Assembly: GCF_021496725.1 (NCBI RefSeq)
Contig: NZ_CP051215.1
Span: forward strand, 62,001 to 126,000
Direction of reading: 5' to 3'
DNA: 64,000 nucleotides
Source: Spiroplasma platyhelix PALS-1
GTDB taxonomy: Bacteria > Bacillota_I > Bacilli_A > Mycoplasmatales > VBWQ01
The notes under the pieces are model-generated. The model did not search any database, was not told the origin of the DNA, and saw only the letters and a list, made by a program, of their open reading frames with translations. Of this stretch, positions 32,841-44,835 are shown piece after piece. Each line of letters starts with the position of its first letter. Within the stretch, counting starts at the first letter, position 1. The position numbers and the translations under genes were made by a program.

Positions 32841-34244
32841 ATGAATTATGATAAGGAGCAATTTTTAATGAAAGATGAAAAACCTGATTTAACAATAATC
32901 AATAGTAAAACTAAACAAGATGCTGCTTTTAATAAAGGGTTGGATCCACAACTAACTGAAGTTGTTCAAAATGAAATTGTACGCCAACAAAATCATGTTG
33001 AGTTGATTGCTTCAGAAAATTATGTTTCTGAAGCAGTTTTGAAGTTAGCAGGAACAGTACTGACAAATAAATACGCTGAAGGTTATCCAAAAGCAAGATA
33101 CTATAATGGTTGTGAGTATGTTGATGTTAGCGAAGAACTAGCAAGAGACAGATTCAAACAATTATTTGCTTGTGGTCACAAGCCGGGTGAAAAATTTAAA
33201 GATGAAAATGGCCGAGAATGAACTTGTAAGCAAGCAAATGCTCATGCTAACGTACAACCACATTCAGGTAGTCAAGCAAATGCTGAAGCTTATGGTGCAG
33301 TTCTAAAACCTTTAGATACAATTTTAGGAATGCAACTTGACGCAGGTGGGCATTTAACTCATGGTTATCGTGTCAACTTTTCTGGCAAGACTTATCATGG
33401 ATTCGGTTACGGAGTAAGTGAAAAAGATGAACAATTAGATTATGATGCAATCTTAGAACTCGCAAAACAATGTCAACCAAAAATTATTATTGCTGGAGCA
33501 AGTGCTTATTCAAGAACAATTGATTTTTCTAAGTTTCGTGTCATTGCTGAAGAAGTAGGGGCATACTTAATGGTTGATATGGCACATATTGCTGGACTAA
33601 TTGCTGCAAAGCAACATCCAACACCAGTTTGTCATGCCGACATCATCACAACAACAACCCATAAAACTTTAAGAGGACCAAGAGGAGGAGCAATTCTATC
33701 AACTGCTGAATTAGCAAAAAAAATTGATAGTTCAGTTTTCCCAGGTAATCAAGGTGGACCATTAGAACATATTATCGCTGCTAAGGCGCAAGCCTTTTAT
33801 GAAGCGCTAACACCAGAATTTGTTGAGTATCAAAAGCAGATTATTAAGAATGCTAAGGCGTTTGCTAAAGTGTTTAGTGATGCAGGGTTTAATGTTGTAG
33901 CACAAGGAACAGATACTCATTTGTTCACAATTAATGTTCTAGCAATTAATGGTTTAAATGGTGAGACTGCTGTCAACATTTTAGAAAAAATTAATATCGT
34001 TGCTAACAAGAATGCTGTTCCATTTGATAAGTTGCCACCAAAAATTACTAGTGGTGTACGATTTGGTTCTCCTGCCATGACAACAAGAGGATTTAAAGAA
34101 CAAGATTTTGAAAAATTAGGACAAATCATCATCAAAGCTTGAAGTCTACCAAAAGGGATTGAAGATCCAGGACTGGTTGCTTTAAAAGTTGAAGTTGAAG
34201 AATTATTGAAACAATTTCCAATTTATCCAAATATGACATTTTAA
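32841..34244 (+). CDS. glyA: Serine hydroxymethyltransferase with an unusual insertion
   Basis: 467 residues from the first ATG. PLP enzyme that converts serine plus tetrahydrofolate to glycine plus methylene-THF. The PLP lysine is in [14 protein letters not shown] (near residue 275). Family motifs [31 protein letters not shown] and [11 protein letters not shown] are present. It is about 45 residues longer than usual. Part is an N-terminal extension (a second ATG at 32871 with AAGGAG would trim ten residues), and about 21 residues are an insertion after KQLF ([18 protein letters not shown] and on, near 108-131), containing two Cys and one His. TGA at 33219-33221 within the insertion is Trp. 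Confidence 0.94.
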
Positions 34245-34280
34245 ATTAAAAACCTGCAATTAATCTTGCAGGTTTTTAAT
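34245..34280. terminator. Bidirectional terminator between glyA and the symporter gene
   Basis: 14-bp perfect stem ATTAAAAACCTGCA / TGCAGGTTTTTAAT with an eight-base loop; A/T flanks on both sides let it serve both convergent genes. Confidence 0.88.
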
Positions 34281-34282
34281 TA

Positions 34283-35851
34283 CTATTCAATTGTTTCAAT
34301 TTCTTCTGCTTCTTTTAAAGGTTGTTTTGTTATTCGTGCTTTTAGTTTTTGTGAGTGAGATTTAATTTCTTGATAGTAAGTAAAGATGAAAGTAACTGCT
34401 AATGTAACAAAGGCACCAATGGTCGTACCAACTGTTAAGAAAATGAACATATTGGCTTCAATATTAAGAATTAATTGATAGATAGCAAAACCAAGATTTA
34501 CAGCAATGATAATTGGGATTACAACTAAACAAAGAATTCTAAAGATATATTTATTTCATTTAAATCATGAAGTTTCGTTGTTGTGTTGTGCTATTTCAGG
34601 GTAGCACTTTCATAGTCACATAACACCAATTAATTCAAAAATTCCAATAATCATTTGTCAAATTCCAGCGACTCAAATAGCTAGACCATCAATTAAAGCA
34701 GCACTGTTATTAAAAATAAATACAATATCAACTAGAATGCTAAGAACAATAATTCCGATGATTATTTTATAACGTTTAATTTTTCATTCTGTTTCTAAAG
34801 GATTAACAACTCCTTCAAGCATGGCAATTAGTGAAGAGATTCCAGCAAAGAATACTGATAGGAAAAAGAAGATTGCAAGAATATGACTAAAAACTAATAA
34901 AGCAGTTCCTTGACCAATGATAGCAAAAATTTGAGGAAAGACTTGAAAAATTAAAGTTGGACCTGGTTTGAATACTTCATCAATTCCAACATTTTGATTT
35001 TTAGCAATTGCAGAAATAGTTGCAAAAACAATACAACTTGTAATTAAAGCAATAATAGTTGTTCCTGCTGTAATGATTAAGGTTTTATTAGTGTTGTCTT
35101 GATTTTTTGGTGCATGACTTGAAAAGATAATAATTGCTCCCACACAAGTAGACAACATAAAGAAAGCTTGTCCAAAAGCATCTGTTCAAATGTTTGTTTT
35201 AGCAAGGACACTACCATGGAAACTAAACATTCTTTTTAGTCCATCTCCTGCGCCATCTAAAGTCAAAGTGTAGATCATCATAGCAAAGATAATTAAAAAT
35301 AATCCTGGAACAAAAATTTTATTTGCTTTATCAACACCTTTAGTAACACCACCTAAAACAATTACACCAGTTAGAACTCAAACACCAATTAAACTTAATA
35401 AAACTCAAATACTAATATTGCCTAATTGTGAAAAACTAGTTGGATTAGGATTAGTTTGCCCAATAATAACATCAAGAAAATAATCTTTTTGTGTTAATCC
35501 TGGTAAGAAACCCATTATTAAAGCTAATAGTGATCAAGCAACTAGAACACTATAAAAGATTCCCATTAATCAAACAACTGCTGATTGTAAGAAACCAAAG
35601 AATTTACCAGGTTTATTAGCTAATTCTTCAAAAATCATGACATGATTTTTACGGTATTTGTTTCCAAGATTCATTTCAATTAATAAAATTGGAACAGCGC
35701 AAATAATTAGCGCTATAAAAAATGGGATTAAAAAAGTACCACCATATTGGTTCATTTTTGTTGGAAATCCCCAAATTCCACCAAGACCAACAGCAGCACC
35801 TAAAACTGACATGATAAATCCTCAAGCTGAGATTGTTTGCTTATTTTTCAT
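34283..35851 (-). CDS. Sodium:neurotransmitter symporter (NSS/SNF) family transporter
   Basis: 522-residue polytopic transporter with about twelve hydrophobic helices. The N-terminal signature ISAWGFIMSVLGAAVGLGGI followed by WGFPTKMNQYGG is the helix 1 sodium- and substrate-binding region of the NSS family. Bacterial members import amino acids (for example LeuT, MhsT, TnaT) with sodium; the substrate here is unknown. The C-terminus is basic and then acidic. The ATG at 35851 has AAGGA upstream; the ATG at 35812 would cut off helix 1. Convergent with glyA. TGA tryptophans in frame. Confidence 0.9.
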
Positions 35852-36004
35852 AAGTCACATTCCTTAAATAAGTATATCTTTAAATGATAACGGATAATTT
35901 TTAGAAAAACAATCTTTTTTTAGATTTAATCTTAATAAAATCGCATTTTTATTAGTAAAATGTACTATAATTAAAAAGAAAATAGTAATTAAAAAGGTGA
36001 ATTT

Positions 36005-38014
36005 ATGTTTAAGTTAGTTGCGCCTTATCAACCAACAGGTGACCAACCACAAGCAATTCGAGAACTTGTTAGTGGGATTGAAAATAATATTAAGAATCAA
36101 GTTTTACTAGGTGCTACTGGAACTGGTAAGACTTTTACTATGGCTAATGTTATTACAACTGTCCAAAAACCAACATTAATTTTAGTTCACAATAAAACGC
36201 TAGCAATGCAACTTTATGGGGAACTAAAAACTTTTTTTCCTGAAAATCGTGTTGAATATTTTGTTTCTTATTTTGATTTCTATCAACCAGAAGCTTATCT
36301 TCCTAAAACTGATGTTTATATTGATAAGAATTCAAAAATCAATCAAGAAATTGAAATGTTACGTTTAAGTACATTAAATGCTTTATCAACAAGTAAAGAT
36401 GTGATTGTTGTTGCATCAGTAGCAGCAATTTATGGTGCTCAAGATCCAGAACAGTATAAACAGACATTTTTTGAGTTAAGAAAAGATACAAAAATTAATC
36501 GTCAAGATTTATTGCATCGTTTAGTATTGATGGGTTATGAGCGTAATGATTTAGAATTGAAGCCAGGAACATTTAGTGCTAAAGGTGATGTGATTAAGAT
36601 TGCGCCTTCTTGAACTGATCAGTATTTTTTAAGAGTTAGTTTATTTGGTGATGAAATTGAAGAAATTGCTAAGGTGGATACTTTAAATGCTAATGTTTTA
36701 GAAAGATATCCTTTCTTAACACTCTTTCCTGCGCAAGATTACATTAGTACTAAAGAAAGAGTTGACTATGCTGTTCAAGAAATTGCTAAAGAACTAGAAG
36801 TTACGCTAGCTAAATTAAGAAAAAACAATTTTTTATTAGAAGCACAAAGACTAGAGCAACGAACTAATAATGATTTAGAGTCTCTAAGAGAATTTGGAAT
36901 TTGTAATGGCATGGAAAATTATGCTCGTTTTTTAGAAAAACGTAGCCCAGGTTCTGCTCCTTATACTTTATTTGATTTCTTTCCAAAAGATTTTCTAACA
37001 ATTATTGATGAGTCACATATGACTCTACCACAAGTTAGAGGAATGTATCTTACTGACCGTCATAGAAAAGAAACTTTAGTTAAGTATGGCTTTCGTCTAC
37101 CAAGTGCTTTAGATAATCGTCCCTTAAATTTTGAAGAATTTAAAGCACGATTAGATTATGTAGTTTATACTTCTGCAACACCAGGTGATTATGAATTAGA
37201 ATTAATTAAAAAAGAAAAATCTGGTTTCAATCAAACAATTCAACAAGTAATTCGACCAACAGGACTATTAGATCCAACAGTAGAAATTAAACCTTCTTTA
37301 AATCAAATTAATGATATCATTGAACAAATTAAAGCTCGTGCTGCTCAACAAGAACGTGTTTTTATCACTACACTAACAATTAGAATGGCTGAAGAACTAA
37401 CTGCATACTTACAAGAACAAAAAATTAAAGTTGCTTACTTACATAATGAATTAAAGACATTAGAACGAACAAAAGTTTTATTAGATTTAAGACGAGGTGT
37501 CTACGATGCTGTTGTTGGGATTAATTTATTAAGAGAAGGATTGGATGTACCAGAAGTTTCTTTGATTTGTATTTTAGATGCTGATAAGAGTGGATTCTTA
37601 AGAAATACCAGATCATTAGTTCAAACAATTGGTCGTGCTGCTAGAAATGTTCATGGGCATGTTATCTTGTATGCTGATGAGATTAGTCTTGCAATGAAAG
37701 AAGCAATTGGTGAAACAGAAAGAAGAAGAAATATTCAAATTGCTTACAATAAAGAACACAACATCACTCCAGTTAATGTTAAGAAACCATTAAGTGAAAT
37801 CATCAGTACTAAAGAATTAGATACTGACTTGAAAAAATTACGAACAACAAAAGGCAAGGAAAGACTAACAGCAAAAGCTAAAATTATTGCTGAGTTAAGA
37901 GTAGAAATGCTAGAAGCAGCTAAAGCATTAAACTTTGAGAAAGCTGCTGCCTTACGAGATTTAATTTTAAATATTGAATCAGATGATGACACAAAGAATG
38001 ATAAGGGAAAATAA
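36005..38014 (+). CDS. uvrB: Excinuclease ABC subunit B
   Basis: 669-residue DNA damage-recognition helicase of nucleotide excision repair. Walker A is GATGTGKT (residues 36-43), the beta-hairpin region [16 protein letters not shown] follows at about 80-95, motif II is IIDESHM near 336, and motif [11 protein letters not shown] near 540. The C-terminal UVR motif ([13 protein letters not shown]) that contacts UvrC is present. RBS AAGGTG. It overlaps ogt by one base. uvrA is at 45429-48305; uvrC is not in the window. Confidence 0.97.
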
Positions 38015-38490
38015 TGGCTAAAAATTATGGTTACTATCATAGTCCAATTGGTTTGCTTGAAGTTATTGGTGGTCAAGAAATAATTAAAATATCATTGATT
38101 GAAAATGTTGGTAATAGAAATTTGTCATTAGATTCATCAAATAATCCTATTGTTAGCAAATGTATTAAACAATTGCAACAGTATTTTGAAGAGCAACTGC
38201 AAACATTTGACATACCACTTGTAATTAGAGGAACAGAGTTTCAAGAATTAGTTTGAAATGAGGTTGCTAAGATTCCTTATGGTGAAGCAATTAGTTATCA
38301 AGAAATAGCAAAAAGAATTAATCGCCCCAATGCACTTCGTGCAGTTGGCACAGCAGTAGGCAAGAATCCAATTCCAATTATTATTCCTTGTCACCGTGTT
38401 GTTCGAGCTGGTAAATCTAAAATCATTAGATTTGGGTGGGGCAAAGAAAGAAAAATTTTCTTGCAAAATTTAGAACAAAAAAAGAACTAG
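38014..38490 (+). CDS. ogt: Methylated-DNA-[protein]-cysteine methyltransferase
   Basis: 158-residue suicide repair protein that takes the alkyl group from O6-alkylguanine. The acceptor Cys lies in IIPCHRVVRAG (near residue 126), preceded by the NRPNALRAVGTAVGKNP helix-turn-helix and arginine finger region. Its ATG overlaps the uvrB TAA (TAATG), making a two-gene repair operon. TGA at 38254-38256 is Trp. Confidence 0.93.
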
Positions 38491-38506
38491 TTAACTAGTT
38501 CTTTTT
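38479..38506. terminator. Bidirectional terminator between ogt and pepA
   Basis: Perfect palindrome AAAAAGAACTAG-TTAA-CTAGTTCTTTTT. It includes the ogt stop and serves both convergent genes. Confidence 0.9.
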
Positions 38507-38508
38507 CA

Positions 38509-39891
38509 TTAATTGTTTTTCATGTACTGAACAAGTGACTTAACGTGAACAGCTTGACCACGGTCGTTGTTGTAAGCAGTTCCTGCGATGTCTAGATGTA
38601 AGTAAGGTTTGTCTTCAGCAAATTCTTGTAGGAATGCTGCTGCACTTGATGAACCACCATAGCTATCTTTAGTGATGTTGCTTAGATCTGCAACAGGAGA
38701 ACTTTTGATTCCTGCAACGTTTTCTTCATGAATTGGCATTCTTCAAATTTCTTCATTTGCTTGATCGGCAGCAGTTTTAAAGCCGTTGAATAATTCATCA
38801 GTGTAACTAAAGGCACCAGTCATGTAGTGACCAAGAGCAATTAAGATTGCTCCAGTTAGTGTTGAAAGTTCAATAATCTTTGTGGCATTTCCTTTTCTTA
38901 AAGCATAAGTCATCCCGTCAGCAAGCACTAATCTACCTTCGGCATCAGTGTTGTTGATTTCAACAGTCTTACCATTCATTGACTTAACAACAGTTTCAAC
39001 TAATGTTGCATGACCACCAATACGGTTTTCTGTTAGACAGGCAACAGCAACGAAGTTAGTTTTCAATCCTAGTTTAGCTGCTGCTAGAGCACTATTGCAA
39101 ACAATTGCTGCTCCAGACATATCAAATTTCATACCTTTCATAAACTGACTAGGTTTTAGTGAGTAGCCGCCACTATCAAAAGTGATTCCTTTTCCTACTA
39201 AGCCTAGAATTTCTTTACTGCTGTCGTCACCATGATATTCAAGCACAACAACACGAGGTTCGTAGTGTGCTCCTGCGTTAACTGCTAGTAGCAAATTCAT
39301 TTCTAAATCTTGAATTGCTTTTTTATCTAAGATTGTTACTTTTAAGTTAGGAATTCCTTTTGCTTTTTCACTAATGTGGTTAGCAAAAATTTCAGGATAT
39401 AAAATATTAGGTGGCATATCTTGTAGGTCACGAGCAAAGTTTAGAAACTCACTTTGAGTTTTAATTTGTGTTTCAGAAGTATATTCTGGTAACTTACTTG
39501 ATGATACTAAGTTATATTTAATTTTTGCTTCAGTAGTTTCTTGCTTAGTTTTTAAAGTATAAGGTGTATGGTCAGCATAAAGAATTGCTTCATAAATTGT
39601 TTGTAAAGCTTCGGCTTCACTAAACTTTTCACTAACAAATGACTTAACATCAATATCAACGTCTTTTTGAATTTCTTTACTTCTAATAATTTTAATAAAC
39701 ATTTTTGCTAAACTTGTTCTTGTTAGTTGATTTTTTTCACCTAAGTATAAGAAGTAAGTTTTTGCTTCGCTAATTAAAGTAATTTTATTGTTTACTTTTG
39801 CAATCAGTTCATTAGGTAGACTATTTTTTGTTACAGCAACTAATTTTAATTGATAAGAGTTATTAGTACTGATTTGAATGTTACTATCCAT
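38509..39891 (-). CDS. pepA: Leucyl aminopeptidase (M17)
   Basis: 460-residue M17 metallo-aminopeptidase, a hexameric cytosolic enzyme that removes N-terminal residues from peptides. The catalytic signature NNTDAEGRLVLADGM (near residue 317) and GLVGKGITFDSGGYSLKP with metal ligands are clear. A GGAG site precedes the ATG at 39891. One TGA near 38742 is Trp. Together with pepF it should recycle imported or degraded peptides. Confidence 0.95.
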
Positions 39892-40016
39892 ATTATTTTC
39901 TCCTTTGATTAATATTTGATTAGAGTATGCCTTTTATTATAATATACTTTTGCTAATTCTAATAGATGTTATTATATATAATATAAGAAACTTTGACATA
40001 TGGAGGATGATTAACA

Positions 40017-41831
40017 GTGAAACGTAGTGAATTAACGTCAGCACAAAAAAAACAATATTGTTGAGACTTTTCTCATTTATTTAAAAATGATGAACATTGA
40101 ATTAAAGGTTTAAATGATTTAGATCAAGTTGCAAGTAAGTTAGTAAAATTAAAAGGAAAATTAAAAGAATTAAAAAACTTTAAAAATTACTTAGAGTTGA
40201 GTAAGGAACTTTCTTTAAATTTAATGAAATTAGGACAATACTTGCATTATAGTGATTTAGATCAGACTAATTTAAATTTTCAAAAATTAAATAATTTATT
40301 TGCTATTAAAATTACTAACATCAATCAACAACTTTCATGAATTGAACCAGAAATCAAAGCAATTGGTTCAAAAACAATTGATAAATGAGTTTCAGATAAT
40401 CCTGAGTTAAAAAACTATCAACATACTATGAAAGTATTTTTTCAATTTGAAAAATATATTTTAAGTGAGCATGATGAAAACTTATTAAGTAAAGTTAGTA
40501 AGTCTCGTGGTGCAGTTGGTGATTTGTATGATACTTTAGTGTATGCTGACAAAGAAAAGGTTTCAATTAAATATAAGAAGAAAGAGCAAGAATTAACTCA
40601 AACTTTATATTTAGATATTTTAGAAAATACTCATCCAACTAAAGATCAAGAACTTAGAATTCAAACAAATCAAAAATTCTATCAAGACATCGTAAACAAA
40701 AAACATTCCTTAGCACAAATTTATCAAGGAATTATTGAAGTGGGAATTGAAGAAACAAAAATTCGTGACCCAAAAGAAAGTCTTAGCTCTTTAGAATATA
40801 GTTTGCTTGGTGACAATGTTAGTTTACCAGTCTATGAAAATTTAATTAAAGTTGGACAAAAGCATGCTGATTTAGTTAGAGAGTTCTATCAGATTAAAAA
40901 GTCATTCTTTAAATTGAAAAAATTCTATCCAACAGATACTAGTTTACAAATGGCAAAATTACCAAATCAAAAATATGATGTTGAAACAGGAATTAACATT
41001 ATTAAATTAGTTTTGAGTGTTTTAGAAAATGAATATTTAGAACAATTAAATTTAGCATTGCTACCTGGTAGAATTGATTACTTTGAAGATACTAACAAAA
41101 GAACAGGAGCTTATTCTTCTGGAGGAAATGGTGTTGAACCAATTATTTTAATGAATTGAGATGATACTATTAATGCTATCAACACTTTAGGTCATGAGTT
41201 AGGTCATTCAGTTCACACATTACTAGCAGATAAGTATCAAACTTACCCTAATAATAATTATCCGATTATTTTAGCTGAGGTTGCTTCAACTGTTAATGAA
41301 CATTTAATTTTTGACTATTTATATAACAAAGCTAAAAGTGATGAAGAAAAAATTTATTTGTTACAAAGTCATATTGAAACAATTATTGGAACTTTTTTCC
41401 GTCAAATTCAATTTGCTGAGTTTGAATGAGAAGCTCATAAATTAGTTGAAAAAGAAGAACCATTGAATGCTGATGTTCTAGCAGATTTGTATCGTAAGAT
41501 TGCTGATAAGTATGGACAAGATGTTTTGGATCTTGCTGATGACAAGCAAAAGAGTTATAGTTGACCACGAGTATCTCATTTTTTCCATTCACCCTTTTAT
41601 GTTTATAAATATGCAACTTCAATTACAGTTTCTTATAAACTTTATGAAGATATCAAGCAAGGAAAAAAAGATAATTTACTAAAGTTTTTAAAATCTGGAG
41701 GAAGTGACTATCCATTAGAAATTCTAAAAAAAGCTGGTGTCAATTTAGAAGATATAAATGTTTATAATCCACTAGTTGAGAATTTGGCAAATTTAATCAA
41801 TGAATTAAAGATATTAACTAAACAAAAATAG
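40017..41831 (+). CDS. pepF: Oligoendopeptidase F (M3)
   Basis: 604-residue M3 zinc metallopeptidase that cuts short peptides. The HExxH zinc motif is GHELGHSVH near residues 392-400; a downstream Glu in ILAEVASTVNEH supplies the third ligand. Start GTG with GGAGG seven bases upstream. The frame is open through several TGA tryptophans. Divergent from pepA across a 125-base gap, so the two peptidases share one promoter region. Confidence 0.94.
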
Positions 41832-41880
41832 TGTTAAGAAAAATTTAAAAAACTTTACAAAATAAGAGATTTAGTAGTAC

Positions 41881-41886
41881 TATACT
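41881..41886 (+). promoter_or_regulatory. -10 box of the fruA-fruK operon
   Basis: TATACT, 40 bases before the fruA ATG. A TTTACA at 41854-41859 is too far (21 bases) to be a normal -35 box. No operator identified. Confidence 0.4.
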
Positions 41887-41925
41887 AGTAAATGTATTAA
41901 ATTGATAATTTATAAGGAGGAAAGT

Positions 41926-43569
41926 ATGGCTAGCAAAGCAACAAGTAAGAAGCAAGATCATAAAGAAGAAACAAATGTAAAGTTTCCTGAAGTCATTGCG
42001 ATTACTGCTTGTCCAACTGGGATTGCTCATACTTACATGGCAAAAGAAAAAATTCTTGAAGCAGCAAAAGAATTAAAGATGACATGTAAAGTTGAAACAC
42101 AAGGCCGAAGTGGAAATGAAGATGTTCTGACTGCTGAAGAAATTAATCATGCTAAAGTGATTATTTTTGCTGCTGATAAGGCTTTAATTGGTGTAGAACG
42201 ATTTAATGGTAAACAAGTACTAGAAGTAGGAACAAAAGATGCTATCCTAGATAGTAAAAAATTAATCAACAATTACCTTGAAGGTAAAACTGAAGGAAAA
42301 GCAAAACTAACAGTGATTAATCAATCTGGTGGTGGCGGAGAAAATATTGAGTTTTCATTTAAGAACTTTAAATATATTACTCGTAACCTACTAGCAGGAG
42401 TATCTCGTATGCTACCTTTTGTGGTTGCAGGAGGAATAATCCTAGGAATTGGTTTCTTATTAGATAGTGGAAATTCAGGTGGAGATTTTGGTGTAACTAG
42501 AGGAGTTGCAGCATGATTCTCTGGATTAGGAAAAGTTATCTTTTCAATGATGATTCCAATTTTAGGAGCTTATATCTGTTACGCTATTGTTGGTCCACAA
42601 GGTCTACTACCGGGGATGGTGGCAGGGTTAATTGCCAATGCACCAGAAATGCTTTATAAAACAGATGGTACTGGATGAACTAATACTTGAGGAAGAATTT
42701 TTCCTAGTATTCAGAATTTCAACTCGGGATTTTTTGGCGCTATTATCGGTGCCTATTTAGTAGCTTTTGTTGTCTATGGGCTAACAAAAGGAATGAAAAA
42801 AATGCCAAAATCACTACAAGGTGTAAGAGATATCGTTTTCATTCCTGTGATTAGTGCTCTAGCAGCAGGAGTTATTATGTTCGTAATTAATATTCCGTTA
42901 GGATATTTAAATTATGGTTTAGGTTTAGGTCTAACAGAAATGGCTAAGCATAACCTAAGTGCACTAGCAGGATTAATTGTTGGAGTTATGATGGCTGTTG
43001 ATATGGGTGGTCCAATTAACAAAGCCGCTTATGTCTTTGGTACAGCAACAATTGATGCATCTAACACAGCATTTGATTCAATTAGATCAACTAACAATGG
43101 TACAATTTTTATGGCAACAGCAATGATTGCAGGAATGGTACCACCATTAGCGATTGCGTTATCAACAAGAATTTTTAAAAGATATTGAAGTAAAAAGGAT
43201 GTTGAAGGTGGAAACACTAATTGATTCCTATCAGCTTGTTTCATTACAGAAGGAGCAATTCCTTATGCAGCAGAAGATCCAAAAAGAGTGATTCCAAGTT
43301 GTGTTGCAGGAAGTGCAGTAACTGGAGCAATTCTTACAGGATTTGGGGTGACATTAAGTGCACCTCATGGTGGAGTCTTTGTCTTTCCACTATTAGGAAT
43401 TCAAGATAATGGAAGTAACTGATTCACTATGCCAACGCAAGCTGGTTCAATGGGAATTGCAATTCTAATTGCTTTTGTTGCTTTATTTGCAGGAGCTTTA
43501 ATCTCAGCAGCAATTCTTGGTTTCTGAAGAATGAAAAACATTAAAGATGGTACTTTAATCTTAAAATAA
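41926..43569 (+). CDS. fruA: PTS fructose transporter, subunit IIBC
   Basis: 547-residue fructose-specific phosphotransferase component. The IIB domain begins [15 protein letters not shown], with the phosphorylated Cys near residue 28; a linker near 130-150 leads into the IIC membrane domain ([16 protein letters not shown], then about eight to ten helices). No IIA domain is fused, so a separate IIA protein must donate phosphate. RBS AAGGAGG. It takes in fructose as fructose-1-phosphate for FruK downstream. TGA tryptophans in frame. Confidence 0.95.
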
Positions 43570-43579
43570 AGGATAGAAA

Positions 43580-44506
43580 ATGATTTACACACTAACATTA
43601 AATCCAGCAATTGATCAAATGATTAGTGTTCCTAATTTCCAATTAGGAGCAACTAATAAAGCAAAGGATCAGTATCAGATCCTTGGTGGTAAGGGTGTGA
43701 ATGTTTCAGTGATGTTACAAAACTTAGGTCATAAAAATATGGCTTTAGGTTTTATGGCTCAAGGTGAAGCAGCACAATTTGAATCATATTTGAAGACAAA
43801 AGAAGTTGTGAGTGATTTTCATAAAATTGCAGGTCACACAAGACTTAATTTAAAAATTAGAGACTTATCTAACAATCAAGAAACAGAATTAAATTGTTTA
43901 GGCTTTAGTATCTCAGATACTGATGAAAAAGCACTAATGGATGTCATTAAAAAATATCTAACAAAAGAAGATATCTTGATCATGTCTGGTTCAATTGCAC
44001 CAGGCAGTAGTAAGAATCTCTATCAAACAATTGCTCAATTTTGTTCTGAAAATCAAATCACATTTGCGATTGATGCAACAAAAGAAGTGTTGCTGTCAAC
44101 ATTGCAGTATCATCCTTTGTTGATCAAACCAAATCTAGCAGAATTAAATGAAATATTTAGTGCTAGTACGAGTTTTAACAACATTGAAGAAGTGACTAAC
44201 TTAGCAAAAAAGTTACTCAGTTCAGGAGCCCAAAATGTTTTGATCAGCAATGGTGGTCAAGGTAGTTTGTTAGTTACAAAAGATCAAAGTTACCTAGCAA
44301 ATGCAGCTAAAGGAACTTTAGTTAACTCAGTGGGTGCTGGAGATTCAATGGTTGCAGGGTTTGTTGGAACATACAGCAAAACTAAAGATATTAGAGAAAG
44401 TCTACTAGTAGCTTCGGCAGCAGGAGCAGCAACTGCTTTCTGCCAAGGTATTGGTGACTTAGATTTAGTTGAAAAGTTGAAAGCACAAATAAAAATTACT
44501 CCCTAG
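43580..44506 (+). CDS. fruK: 1-phosphofructokinase
   Basis: 308-residue PfkB-family sugar kinase. N-terminal YTLTLNPAIDQMI and GGKGVNVSVML, C-terminal VNSVGAGDSMVAGF (catalytic Asp near 255) are typical of FruK. Adjacent to fruA after ten bases, it converts fructose-1-P to fructose-1,6-bisphosphate, the substrate of Fba at 28649. Other PfkB activities (tagatose-6-P kinase) are less likely in this operon. Confidence 0.93.
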   Translation: MIYTLTLNPAIDQMISVPNFQLGATNKAKDQYQILGGKGVNVSVMLQNLGHKNMALGFMAQGEAAQFESYLKTKEVVSDFHKIAGHTRLNLKIRDLSNNQETELNCLGFSISDTDEKALMDVIKKYLTKEDILIMSGSIAPGSSKNLYQTIAQFCSENQITFAIDATKEVLLSTLQYHPLLIKPNLAELNEIFSASTSFNNIEEVTNLAKKLLSSGAQNVLISNGGQGSLLVTKDQSYLANAAKGTLVNSVGAGDSMVAGFVGTYSKTKDIRESLLVASAAGAATAFCQGIGDLDLVEKLKAQIKITP

Positions 44507-44521
44507 GGAGTAATTTTTATT
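44488..44521. terminator. Bidirectional terminator between fruK and the Cys-rich gene
   Basis: A perfect palindrome centred on CCCTAGGG (AAAAATTACTCCCT / AGGGAGTAATTTTT), serving two convergent genes. Confidence 0.9.
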
Positions 44522-44541
44522 ATTAACTATTTTTATAAGGT

Positions 44542-44664
44542 TTATTTTCTTGTATGGTTATCATAAGATGAGCAATTTCTACAATTTGAACAATCTGGAT
44601 GATTACCTGCTTGAGTACAATTACAATTGCACCCATAACAAGGTTTGTCACAATTTCCTGACAT
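44542..44664 (-). CDS. Cysteine-rich 40-residue peptide, possibly metal-binding
   Basis: A 40-residue peptide with eight cysteines at positions 5, 9, 12, 14, 16, 25, 28 and 31, arranged as CxxxCxxCxCxC then CxxCxxC, with His22 and His37. Spacing with many CxC and CxxC pairs suggests a metallothionein-like metal-thiolate cluster or small zinc knuckle; no signal peptide or lipobox. A strong ribosome site AAGGGGG sits eight bases before the ATG, a promoter lies upstream, and it shares a bidirectional terminator with fruK, so it looks like a complete gene despite its size. No family recognised. Confidence 0.7.
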   Translation of the reverse strand: MSGNCDKPCYGCNCNCTQAGNHPDCSNCRNCSSYDNHTRK

Positions 44665-44700
44665 ATTAGTCCCCCTTCTAATAATTATTTTTCATAAATA

Positions 44701-44728
44701 ATTTTAGACTGATATATTTTTAATACAA
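44701..44728 (-). promoter_or_regulatory. Promoter of the Cys-rich peptide gene
   Basis: On the minus strand TTGTAT (44728-44723) and TAAAAT (44706-44701) with a 16-base spacer, 37 bases before the ATG. Confidence 0.45.
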
Positions 44729-44774
44729 GATTATTTTTAAAATTTTAATAGTTTTAAAAAAATAAATTAAGTAC

Positions 44775-44803
44775 TTGTTCTATCTAGATACTAGCGTTAA
44801 TAT
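44775..44803 (+). promoter_or_regulatory. Promoter of the PemK/MazF-like gene
   Basis: TTGTTC (44775-44780) and TAATAT (44798-44803) with a 17-base spacer, 33 bases before the ATG. The spacer contains the inverted TATCTAGATA. Confidence 0.5.
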
Positions 44804-44835
44804 TGATTTATAAAGTTATTAAAGGAGTTTATTAA

